Source: Flavobacterium psychrophilum (GTDB taxonomy: Bacteria > Bacteroidota > Bacteroidia > Flavobacteriales > Flavobacteriaceae). From it: DNA of 5,864 nucleotides. The stretch is from positions 1-5,864 of the forward strand of contig CAMDQL010000090.1 in NCBI GenBank assembly GCA_945905915.1, in the 5' to 3' direction. Under the pieces are notes generated by a model. The model was not told the DNA's origin. It did not search any database and saw only the letters and a program-made list of their open reading frames with translations. Positions 1 to 5,475 of the stretch are shown here, one piece after another. A program made the position numbers and the translations under genes. How positions within the stretch are numbered: the stretch's first letter is position 1; the number at the start of each line of letters is the position of its first letter.

Positions 1-2
1 TT

Positions 3-1415
3 CGCCAATTAGAACACATCGAATATACACCAGCTCCCGATATTATTCACGAAGGAGCAGGTCATGCGCCTATTATAGCAAACCCAGAATATGCAGAATA
101 TTTAAGACGATTTGGTGAAATTGGCTGTAAAGCAATTTCTTCCGCTAGAGATTATGAATTGTATGAAGCCATTCGTTTATTATCTATACTCAAAGAAGCT
201 GAAGATACTCCTGAAGAAGAAATTAAAAAAGCAGAAGAACAAGTTGATTTCTTACAAAACAACATGGGTGAATTGTCTGAAATGTCAAAAATTAGAAATT
301 TACACTGGTGGACGGTTGAATATGGCCTAATTGGAACTATTGAAGATCCAAAAATTTATGGTGCCGGTTTACTTTCGTCTATTGGAGAAAGTGCTTGGTG
401 TATGACCAATAATGTCAAAAAGATACCCTACGATATTTCAGCTGCGGATCAAAGTTTCGATATTACAAAACCTCAACCTCAACTTTATGTAACACCAGAT
501 TTTGCACAATTGAGTCAAGTTTTAGAAGAGTTTGCAAATAAAATGGCATTACGAACAGGCGGTTTGTCTGGAATCAAAAAATTGATCAATTCTAATGCCC
601 TAGGTACTATAGAATTGAGCACTGGACTACAAATTTCGGGTTTGTTTTCAAATGTAATTGAAGATGAAGGAAAACCAGTTTATGTTCAAACTTCTGGAAA
701 AACTGCATTATCTTACAGAGAAAAAGAACTGGTAGGCCATGGAACTGAATATCATGCCGAAGGCTTTGGTTCGCCAATAGGAAAATTAAAAGGTATTAAT
801 TTAGCTATTGAGGAAATGAGTCCGAGAGATTTGTGCGCCTATGCAATTTATGAAGGCGAACAAGTAACTCTAGAATTTGAGGGAAATATTATCGTAAAAG
901 GAGAAATTATTACGGGTTCTCGCAATTTACAAGGAGAAATTTTATTGATCAAATTTAAAAATTGTACCGTTACGCATAATGATAAAATACTTTTTCAACC
1001 CGAATGGGGCATTTATGATATGGCCGTAGGGAAAAAAGTAATTTCTGCCTTTTCAGGTCCAGCTGATGTAAATAGTTTTGACATGATTAATCACGTTCCA
1101 TCATCGCAAACAATAAAGCAAAAAAAGTCTGTTGAAAGAGAAGAATTAGAAAAACTGTATGCCAGCATTAGAAATATTAGAGAAAATAAATCTACTAAAA
1201 TTACATTAAAAGAAGCTTTCGCAGCAGTAACTTCTGGTCATTCAAATGATTGGCTGCTATCAGTAGAAATTGCAGAACTTGCTCAAAAAGAAGGAAATTC
1301 TGATTTGGTCAACAAAGTTTTAAATCATTTAGAAAATGTAAAAACTAATCGGCCAAAAATTGCGCATTTGGTTACTAATGGATTGGAATTGATTTTTGAG
1401 AAAGCAAACGCTTAA
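3..1415 (+). CDS. Aromatic amino acid hydroxylase (phenylalanine-4-hydroxylase type), 5'-truncated by window edge
   Basis: This is the C-terminal 470 residues of a tetrahydropterin- and Fe(II)-dependent hydroxylase that converts phenylalanine to tyrosine in the cytoplasm. The frame is open from base 3 to TAA at 1413-1415, and the start lies outside the window. The iron-binding triad is visible: HEGAGH at bases 48-65 supplies two histidines, and the glutamate of HWWTVEYG is at bases 318-320. The family block YGAGLLSSIGES follows at about codons 119-130. The catalytic core should end near codon 207. About 260 further residues follow, first strand-rich, then charged and helical. Small bacterial enzymes of about 300 residues lack this extension, but long Bacteroidetes members have it; its role is unknown to me. 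No iron ligand is missing, so the enzyme is probably active. Substrate preference (Phe, Tyr or Trp) cannot be fixed from sequence. The next gene starts 63 bases downstream. Confidence 0.93.
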   Translation, partial: RQLEHIEYTPAPDIIHEGAGHAPIIANPEYAEYLRRFGEIGCKAISSARDYELYEAIRLLSILKEAEDTPEEEIKKAEEQVDFLQNNMGELSEMSKIRNLHWWTVEYGLIGTIEDPKIYGAGLLSSIGESAWCMTNNVKKIPYDISAADQSFDITKPQPQLYVTPDFAQLSQVLEEFANKMALRTGGLSGIKKLINSNALGTIELSTGLQISGLFSNVIEDEGKPVYVQTSGKTALSYREKELVGHGTEYHAEGFGSPIGKLKGINLAIEEMSPRDLCAYAIYEGEQVTLEFEGNIIVKGEIITGSRNLQGEILLIKFKNCTVTHNDKILFQPEWGIYDMAVGKKVISAFSGPADVNSFDMINHVPSSQTIKQKKSVEREELEKLYASIRNIRENKSTKITLKEAFAAVTSGHSNDWLLSVEIAELAQKEGNSDLVNKVLNHLENVKTNRPKIAHLVTNGLELIFEKANA

Positions 1416-1417
1416 TG

Positions 1418-1431
1418 GTAACAATTGTTAC
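1418..1431. repeat. 14-base perfect palindrome after the hydroxylase stop
   Basis: GTAACAATTGTTAC is its own reverse complement and begins two bases after the hydroxylase stop codon. As RNA it could form a 5-base stem with an AATT loop, but no T run follows, so it is a poor terminator. It could instead be a dimeric regulator site upstream of the rhodanese gene, or chance in AT-rich DNA. Confidence 0.45.
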
Positions 1432-1453
1432 TGAAGAATATACCATTCTAATT

Positions 1454-1461
1454 TATCTTTA
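1454..1461 (+). promoter_or_regulatory. Possible Bacteroidetes -7 box upstream of the rhodanese gene
   Basis: TATCTTTA matches the Bacteroidetes -7 consensus TAnnTTTG at every fixed position except the last. It lies 17 bases before the ATG at 1479. The nearest TTG (1425-1427, inside the palindrome) is 26 bases upstream, longer than the usual -33/-7 spacing. The site is therefore weak, and read-through from the hydroxylase gene is an alternative. No Shine-Dalgarno sequence precedes the ATG; the leader is A/T-rich. Confidence 0.3.
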
Positions 1462-1478
1462 CTAAAAAAATAACATTT

Positions 1479-1787
1479 ATGGGACTATTAGATTTTTTAG
1501 GAATTGGAAATAAAACAAATGATGTACAAGAATACATTCAAAAAGGAGCAATTATACTTGATGTAAGAACACCTGATGAATTTAAAGAGGGACACATCAA
1601 AAACTCTAAAAATATTGCTTTACAAGTTTTAAATGGTAATATTGAAACGATTAAAAAATGGAACAAACCGGTTATTGCATGTTGTCGTTCAGGTATGAGA
1701 AGCGCTCAAGCTACTTCCATTTTAAATCAACATGGCATTGATTGCTTTAATGGTGGCGGGTGGACTAGTTTAGAAAATAAATTATAA
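1479..1787 (+). CDS. Single-domain rhodanese-like protein
   Basis: This 102-residue cytoplasmic protein is a single rhodanese domain. Such domains carry sulfane sulfur as a cysteine persulfide and pass it to acceptors such as cyanide, thiols or sulfur-relay partners. Visible family motifs are ILDVRTPDEFKEGHI (residues 26-40) and the active-site loop CRSGMRS (69-75), with Cys69 as the expected catalytic residue. A second cysteine (Cys68) sits just before it and Cys89 lies near the C-terminus. The closing GGGWTSLE is also typical. The length is normal for GlpE/PspE-like single-domain members, and there is no signal peptide. The N-terminal MGLLDFLGIG stretch resembles that of other flavobacterial rhodaneses. 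The partner is unknown. The gene lies 63 bases after the hydroxylase gene and ends 3 bases before a strong terminator stem. The rhodanese call is secure; the specific biological role is not. Confidence 0.93.
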   Translation: MGLLDFLGIGNKTNDVQEYIQKGAIILDVRTPDEFKEGHIKNSKNIALQVLNGNIETIKKWNKPVIACCRSGMRSAQATSILNQHGIDCFNGGGWTSLENKL

Positions 1788-1790
1788 ATC

Positions 1791-1817
1791 AAATCCCGAA
1801 ATATTTCGGGATTTTTT
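1791..1817. terminator. Intrinsic terminator between convergent genes
   Basis: A perfect 12-base inverted repeat (AAATCCCGAAAT at 1791-1802 pairing with 1803-1814) has a CCCG/CGGG core. It is followed on the plus strand by a T run at 1812-1817. It sits 3 bases after the rhodanese stop. On the minus strand the acyltransferase stop (1816-1818) directly abuts the stem, and the sequence beyond it is only moderately T-rich. It should stop transcription well on the plus strand and plausibly on the minus strand. Confidence 0.88.
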
Positions 1818-2961
1818 ATTTAAAAGGATGACGCTGTTGCCATTGAAGTGTTGGTTCTAATTTTTTAAAAATTGGATCCATAAATCGGTTAATAAGCTTA
1901 TTGGTATGAAAAATAAACCCTGACATTTGAACAGGTGTTGCTCCGACTGAACTTTTTATCTCTAAAGCTGTTCTACCAAAAATAATGCGGTCAAAACCAT
2001 TTTCTATCCCATAAGTCGTCATGTTGTACAACATATTCAAATACAACATATTTTCTTTTTGAATGGTTTCATCATAGCCTAAAAAATAGGTTTCTAACGT
2101 TTTGTCATTCAATAAAAGGGTATGAAACCCTACTAATTTTCCATTTATAAAATATCCAAAAATTTGAAATCGATTACCGCATTGCTCTTTTAATGTTGAA
2201 AAATGATTTTTTGCTAAGAAAAAAGTGTTGAACGGAGCATTTTTAGCCACATGATGGTACAATTCATAAATTGTATTTTCGTGTAGCTTTACTTCTTCAA
2301 ACGACATATTTTTAACTATAATTCCGTAAAATTTCTTATGTGCTCGTTTGTATTGATCGCGATATTTTTTAGAAAGTGCGTTAATATAATCATCCGCTGA
2401 TTTCCATTCTTTTTTCAAATAAAAAATCATATTTGGTTGCGTATTGAACTCATATATTTCTTTAAGACGATACTTTTTCAATTCGATTGAACAATCTTCA
2501 TAAAAATCTTTGAAGGAAACTAAATGAATCTTCACCCCTTTTTGTTTAAAATAAGTTATGATTTCATTTGAAGTTTGTAAAAGAATTTCACTTATGCATT
2601 CAAAATCAATTTCTTTTGAAAAAGAATACCCATTTTGACCCGTAATCATGTAATTCCCAAGAAAAAGAGTATGTGAAGCAAAGTTTTTGAAAACAAAATT
2701 TCGAATAAGTGTCTTTATACACTTGTCTCTTTCCCCGAAGGATTCCAGCTTATTTAAATCAAGATATTGCGCTAATAAAACCCCTATTAAATTAGAATAT
2801 TCAAATATTCCAATATAAAAACATTCCATATTAACTGGCGCCGATTTTTCTAACACAGACAAATAGGGCGTTTGCAAAAAAACGTTGTTTTGAGCAACAG
2901 TATCCCAAAGTGAAGGTAATGCGTTAACTGAATTGTATATCTTAAATGTTAATCCGTCCAA
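1816..2961 (-). CDS. GNAT/FemAB-like acyltransferase, probable TTG start
   Basis: The product is about 381 residues, cytoplasmic, and resembles flavobacterial GNAT-superfamily proteins of the FemAB-like or Acetyltransf_6 type. These transfer an acyl or aminoacyl group; the substrate here is unknown. Family-like blocks include SKKYRDQYKRA in the middle, the adjacent KNAPFNTFFLAKNHF, a GYFINGKLVGFHTLL strand pair, YFLGYDE, MLYLNMLY and the C-terminal FGRTALEIKSSVGA ending in HPFK. There is no signal peptide. Start choice: the frame is open back to an ATG at 3066, but that start would overlap the galactanase gene by 95 bases, and the extra residues are the shadow of its C-terminus. The only standard start codon between the galactanase stop and the conserved region is TTG at 2961, giving a 10-base gap. 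It has no Shine-Dalgarno sequence, so translational coupling is likely. This is the last gene of the minus-strand unit. Confidence 0.82.
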   Translation of the reverse strand: MDGLTFKIYNSVNALPSLWDTVAQNNVFLQTPYLSVLEKSAPVNMECFYIGIFEYSNLIGVLLAQYLDLNKLESFGERDKCIKTLIRNFVFKNFASHTLFLGNYMITGQNGYSFSKEIDFECISEILLQTSNEIITYFKQKGVKIHLVSFKDFYEDCSIELKKYRLKEIYEFNTQPNMIFYLKKEWKSADDYINALSKKYRDQYKRAHKKFYGIIVKNMSFEEVKLHENTIYELYHHVAKNAPFNTFFLAKNHFSTLKEQCGNRFQIFGYFINGKLVGFHTLLLNDKTLETYFLGYDETIQKENMLYLNMLYNMTTYGIENGFDRIIFGRTALEIKSSVGATPVQMSGFIFHTNKLINRFMDPIFKKLEPTLQWQQRHPFK

Positions 2962-2971
2962 AATAAAAAAA

Positions 2972-4033
2972 TTAATTGAATACAGTTGCGGCAGGAACCA
3001 ACTTTCTATTAAAATCCCAAAGTGCTTGATTTTCCCATGAAGAACCATTTGTAGCTTGATTTCCACGAAAAGCTATCCACTCTGTCCCCCAATAACAAAA
3101 ACCTAATCCGCTTGGAGTATTTTGAACTGTAGTCTTAATTTTCTGCAAAAAATCTCTTTGCCCTTCTGGTGTTGCAGGATAATTTGGATGCAGTTGATTA
3201 GTTAAACCAATTATATTATTAGTCCAATCATTCCAACCTAAAGTAAATGGATAAGAAGTTTCGGCAACTAACACCTTTTTATTATAGGTTTGGCCTAAAG
3301 TGGTCATTGTTTGTTGCAAAGCATTGAAATCGGTTCCATGCCAAATAGGATAATAAGACAACCCAATATAATCGTAATCAATAGCTGCAGTTTTTGAAAA
3401 AAACCAAGAAGAACCTTCAATTCCTGCAAAATGTATCATAATTTTAGTAGTTGGACGCTCTAAACGAATTACCGAACTTGCTGCTGCTAATAGCGAAATA
3501 AATTGAGATTCATTTGAACTTAAATTACCTTCGGGATAAATGAAACCATTGTTGATTTCGTTCCCAATTTGGAATATATCAGGCTGAATTTCGGATACAA
3601 TTTGTGATGTATAATTTTCAAATTGAATCTTTAGTTGGTTAAACGTTAAATTGCTCCATGCTTGAGGTTTTATTTGACTCCCTGGATCTGCCCAAGTATC
3701 AGAATAATGGACAGTTAACCAAACTTTCATGCCTAAATTTTTAACACGTTGTGATAAAATTTTCACTTCGTTAAAACTAGATTGATTATCGGTTGGTGTA
3801 TGCCAAAGACGAATTCGTATAGTATTACACCCTGATTTTTTAAGTGTCAATAATGCATCTTCTGCAACCATTAGGCTGTTATAAAACAGGGTTCCTTCAG
3901 ATTCTATTAAAGGCAAAAAAGACATATCTGCCGCCTTGATAAAATCATCGGTTTGAACAGTTGCTTCCTCTTTACTACAAGAAAAAGTAAAAAGAACTAG
4001 AAATAACGATACGATTTTGAATATATTTCTCAT
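2972..4033 (-). CDS. GH53 arabinogalactan endo-beta-1,4-galactanase lipoprotein
   Basis: This 353-residue secreted glycoside hydrolase belongs to family 53, which cuts internal beta-1,4-galactosyl bonds in plant type I (arabino)galactan. Residues 1-18 form a lipoprotein signal ending at Cys19. The following SKEE fits a flavobacterial lipoprotein export signal, so the enzyme is probably displayed on the cell surface. GH53 motifs run in order: TIRIRLW (71-77), VHYSDTWADPGSQ (108-120), IGNEI with the acid/base Glu159, SYYPIWHG (226-233), VAETSYP with the nucleophile Glu258, GFCYWGTEWI (311-320) and WENQALWDF (333-341). Both catalytic glutamates are present and the length suits a single-domain GH53 enzyme. 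No SusC/SusD pair or galactosidase lies in the window, which is unusual because such enzymes often sit in polysaccharide utilization loci. The gene starts 21 bases after the KTSC gene ends and is probably co-transcribed with it. The family call is firm; the exact polymer is inferred. Confidence 0.93.
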   Translation of the reverse strand: MRNIFKIVSLFLVLFTFSCSKEEATVQTDDFIKAADMSFLPLIESEGTLFYNSLMVAEDALLTLKKSGCNTIRIRLWHTPTDNQSSFNEVKILSQRVKNLGMKVWLTVHYSDTWADPGSQIKPQAWSNLTFNQLKIQFENYTSQIVSEIQPDIFQIGNEINNGFIYPEGNLSSNESQFISLLAAASSVIRLERPTTKIMIHFAGIEGSSWFFSKTAAIDYDYIGLSYYPIWHGTDFNALQQTMTTLGQTYNKKVLVAETSYPFTLGWNDWTNNIIGLTNQLHPNYPATPEGQRDFLQKIKTTVQNTPSGLGFCYWGTEWIAFRGNQATNGSSWENQALWDFNRKLVPAATVFN

Positions 4034-4054
4034 ACCGTAAATATACTAAAACAA

Positions 4055-4507
4055 TTATTCGCTTGCTACTAATTTTGAAGCACTACGGTATAAAAATTCA
4101 TTGTAGATGTGTCTTCTGGCAAATCGACTTGGCGATTCGGCATTGACCATTTTAATGTAGGTTACTTTTGGCACACTAAAATATTCGTAATTACTTCCAT
4201 CTAAAAATGAAATGTACAGCACTCCATTATCCATATAAAAATCCAAAATATTTACCGTTGTAGTCGTTTTTTGATAGATCTCTTTATTTTTTTCTTGCGT
4301 TTCTGGTGCAATACTCACTAAAAAATGATACGCTTCAATAATATTTTTACTTCTTTCTTCAGCCGCTAAACGCTCAACAGGATCGGCAATAGTATCAGGA
4401 TGATCTTCTTTCATGCTGTTTCTGTAAATAGTTTTTAGCTCTTTTAAAGTAGCTGTTTTGGTAACATCGAGTAATTTTCTGTACTCCGCAATTTTCTTTG
4501 GATTCAT
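4055..4507 (-). CDS. J-domain plus KTSC-domain protein
   Basis: The product is 150 residues, soluble, with no signal peptide. The N-terminal half (about residues 5-65) looks like a J domain. It has EYRKLLDVTKTATLKELK, the diagnostic HPD tripeptide at residues 36-38, and a final helix ending IIEAYHFLV. J domains stimulate Hsp70 (DnaK) ATPase activity. The C-terminal half (about residues 85-145) resembles the KTSC domain, with a YxNGVLYISFLDGSNYEYFSVP-like strand pattern and a closing helix ending FLYRSAS. The function of KTSC domains is not established; association with nucleic acid-related proteins has been suggested. The likely role is a specialised co-chaperone, but the client is unknown. 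The ATG at 4507 is preceded by an A/T-rich leader of about 60 bases with a perfect -7 box further upstream. It heads the minus-strand unit leading to the galactanase and acyltransferase genes. Confidence 0.85.
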   Translation of the reverse strand: MNPKKIAEYRKLLDVTKTATLKELKTIYRNSMKEDHPDTIADPVERLAAEERSKNIIEAYHFLVSIAPETQEKNKEIYQKTTTTVNILDFYMDNGVLYISFLDGSNYEYFSVPKVTYIKMVNAESPSRFARRHIYNEFLYRSASKLVASE

Positions 4508-4574
4508 GTAGCTAATTTTTATTTTAAAGGAATTATTTCTATTAGATTTTAGAATCCTTAAAAATTTTCATTGG

Positions 4575-4582
4575 CAAAGATA
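4575..4582 (-). promoter_or_regulatory. Bacteroidetes -7 promoter element for the KTSC-galactanase-acyltransferase unit
   Basis: On the minus strand the sequence is TATCTTTG, an exact match to the TAnnTTTG consensus. It ends 67 bases before the ATG at 4507, implying a leader of roughly 60 bases. The expected -33 region (around 4601-4605) reads TTAAC on the minus strand, a weak match to TTG. This is the only exact consensus box I noticed in a sensible promoter position in the window. Confidence 0.6.
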
Positions 4583-4633
4583 GAAAAAACTATCTGTAAG
4601 TTAATTTAAAAAAACGTTACCAAAAATAAGTTA

Positions 4634-5126
4634 TTAAATTAATAATGCCAATAAAGGATCGTTTTCATTCAAATATTCAAATTGAAATCCTTTTTCGTTC
4701 ATTTTTAATTTAATTAACTGCACATCATTTTCGTTTTTAACTTCTAATCCTACAACAACTGGTCCTACGTCTCTATTATTTTTTTTAATAAATTGAAAGT
4801 AAGTAATATCATCTGATTCAGACAGCACTTCATTTACAAATTCGCGTAAAGCGCCAGGACGTTGAGGAAATTGAATCATAAAATAATGTTTCAAACCTTC
4901 ATACATTAACGAACGCTCTTTAATTTCTTCAGTTCTTTCAATATCATTATTGCTCCCACTAACAATACAAACTACTTTTTTTTCCTTTTATTTCATCTGC
5001 CAAAAAATCCAAAGCAGCAATTGACAAAACGCCCGCTGGTTCCACAACCATTGCTTCTTCATTATACAATTGCAATATGGTTGTACACACTTTACCTTCT
5101 GACACTAAAACTGTTTTAACCAATGC
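4634..5126 (-). pseudogene. ilvA: Threonine dehydratase (IlvA) remnant: 5'-truncated and frameshifted
   Basis: IlvA is the PLP enzyme that deaminates threonine to 2-oxobutanoate, the first step of isoleucine synthesis. Only about the last 165 of roughly 415 residues remain. The upstream segment (5126 down to about 4984) reads VLVSEGKVCTTILQLYNEE, then EEAMVVEPAGVLSIAALDF. After an A8 run (T8 at 4976-4983 on the plus strand) the frame shifts by one base. It then resumes as VVCIVSGSNNDIE, followed by the C-terminal ACT-like regulatory domain (YEGLKHYFMIQFPQRPGALREF) to the stop at 4634. The N-terminal PLP domain with the Schiff-base lysine is absent: the frame meets TAA at 5127-5129 and nothing upstream resembles IlvA. 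The remnant cannot be an active enzyme. A 90-residue frame from the ATG at 4906 covers just the regulatory domain, but no promoter is evident. A sequencing error could explain the A8 shift but not the truncation. Confidence 0.85.
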
Positions 5127-5145
5127 TTAAAACCTCATTAAAAGG

Positions 5146-5165
5146 ATGTAGAAATATATCTACAT
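5146..5165. repeat. Hairpin-forming inverted repeat beside the ilvA break
   Basis: ATGTAGA (5146-5152) and TCTACAT (5159-5165) are exact reverse complements around a six-base AATATA loop. The stem is A/T-rich and no T run adjoins it, so it is not an obvious terminator. It lies about 20 bases beyond the point where ilvA similarity ends. Confidence 0.4.
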
Positions 5166-5202
5166 TATTAATGCAATGCGTTATAATATATAACAATTCA
5201 AT

Positions 5203-5236
5203 AAAAAAGAAAAAGCCACTCATTTCTGAATGGCTT
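5203..5236 (-). terminator. Intrinsic terminator, minus strand
   Basis: Read on the minus strand, AAGCCATTCA pairs with TGAGTGGCTT (10 pairs including one G-U) around a GAAA loop. A run of TTTTTCTTTT at 5212-5203 follows directly. The plus-strand version has a C-A mismatch where the minus strand has the G-U pair, which supports the minus orientation. The nearest minus-strand gene end upstream is the regulator stop at 5476, 240 bases away. The terminator either ends a long 3' leader of that gene or belongs to an unannotated or lost gene. Confidence 0.75.
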
Positions 5237-5367
5237 ATTTAGTAGACTTGTCAGAAGGCATCTCGAACAATTTGCTTAAAGATTATGAACAGTTTTTGAT
5301 GTTTTATGAAGCCAAAAAACGGCTAAATTTCTTTAATGGGTTTTGTTACGACAATGAACCCTATTGA
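5230..5367 (+). other. Short open frame of 45 codons, possible gene remnant
   Basis: ATG at 5230 to TGA at 5365-5367 gives 45 residues beginning MAYLVDLSEGISNN and ending NFFNGFCYDNEPY. The composition is protein-like, with mixed Tyr, Phe, Glu and Lys and no low-complexity runs. I do not recognise the family. The ATG lies inside the arm of a minus-strand terminator, and no plus-strand promoter or ribosome binding site is visible. It is more likely a fragment than a working gene, and it may be chance. Confidence 0.2.
5338..5361. repeat. Bulged hairpin covering the start of the second short frame
   Basis: GGGTT (5338-5342) pairs with AACCC (5357-5361). TTGT (5343-5346) pairs with ACAA (5351-5354) around a TACG loop, with TG (5355-5356) as a two-base bulge. 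As plus-strand RNA the loop UACG belongs to the UNCG class, though without the usual C-G closing pair. The ATG at 5354-5356 lies in the structure. Its purpose is unknown. Confidence 0.4.
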
Positions 5368-5460
5368 CTTATTCTCAAACCAAATCCTAGAATTTCTAGC
5401 TGATTTTGCTTAAAAAAGGCCTTAGAATTAGTTGTAGATGATAAAATTTCTATTGGTTAA
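5354..5460 (+). pseudogene. Possible frameshifted small gene remnant
   Basis: From ATG at 5354 the frame reads MNPIDLFSNQILEFLADFA and stops at TAA 5411-5413. Shifting back one base, it continues LKKALELVVDDKISIG to TAA at 5458-5460. Together these form a plausible helical protein start of about 35 residues broken by one indel at the A6 run (5412-5417). It overlaps the preceding short frame by 14 bases in a different frame. I do not recognise the family. The evidence is only the protein-like look of both halves, so this is weak. Confidence 0.2.
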
Positions 5461-5475
5461 ACTTAATGCTTTATT

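Larger units (their letters stand above)
5115..5461. repeat. 10-base inverted repeat flanking the gene-free interval
   Basis: TTTAACCAAT at 5115-5124 and its exact reverse complement ATTGGTTAAA at 5452-5461 bracket 327 bases. The left arm lies where recognisable ilvA sequence stops; the right arm is 14 bases from the stop of the regulator gene. I see no matching direct repeats outside the arms. They could be the ends of a small mobile element or a chance match in AT-rich DNA. Confidence 0.35.
5127..5475. other. Interval without an intact gene, between the ilvA remnant and the regulator
   Basis: About 350 bases hold no intact gene that I recognise on either strand. From left to right there is a 7-base-stem hairpin (5146-5165), a small GTTATA/TATAAC inverted repeat (5180-5194) and a convincing minus-strand terminator (5203-5236). 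After these come two short plus-strand frames (5230-5367 and 5354-5460) and a bulged hairpin (5338-5361). Two short palindromes, CTAGAATTTCTAG (5387-5399) and AAGGCCTT (5416-5423), follow. Codon use in the short plus-strand frames looks more protein-like than random sequence, which suggests decayed genes. Confidence 0.6.

Noticed and set aside
112..330. Plus-strand open frame of 72 codons
   Set aside because: It lies entirely within the hydroxylase gene in another frame. Its lysine-rich product is a typical shadow, while the overlapping frame carries the iron-binding glutamate motif.
1418..1431. Palindrome as a terminator of the hydroxylase gene
   Set aside because: The stem is short and A/T-rich and no T run follows.
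2962..3066. N-terminal extension of the acyltransferase to the ATG at 3066
   Set aside because: It would overlap the conserved GH53 C-terminus by 95 bases, and the added residues are a frame shadow with no resemblance to the family.
4038..4045. TATATTTA on the minus strand as a separate galactanase promoter
   Set aside because: It lies only 4 bases before the ATG, so transcription would start at or after the start codon, and there is no TTG at a proper -33 distance.
5116..5223. Minus-strand frame of 35 codons between the terminator and the ilvA remnant
   Set aside because: Its ATG sits in the terminator stem and its first codons are the terminator T run, so it is not a credible gene.
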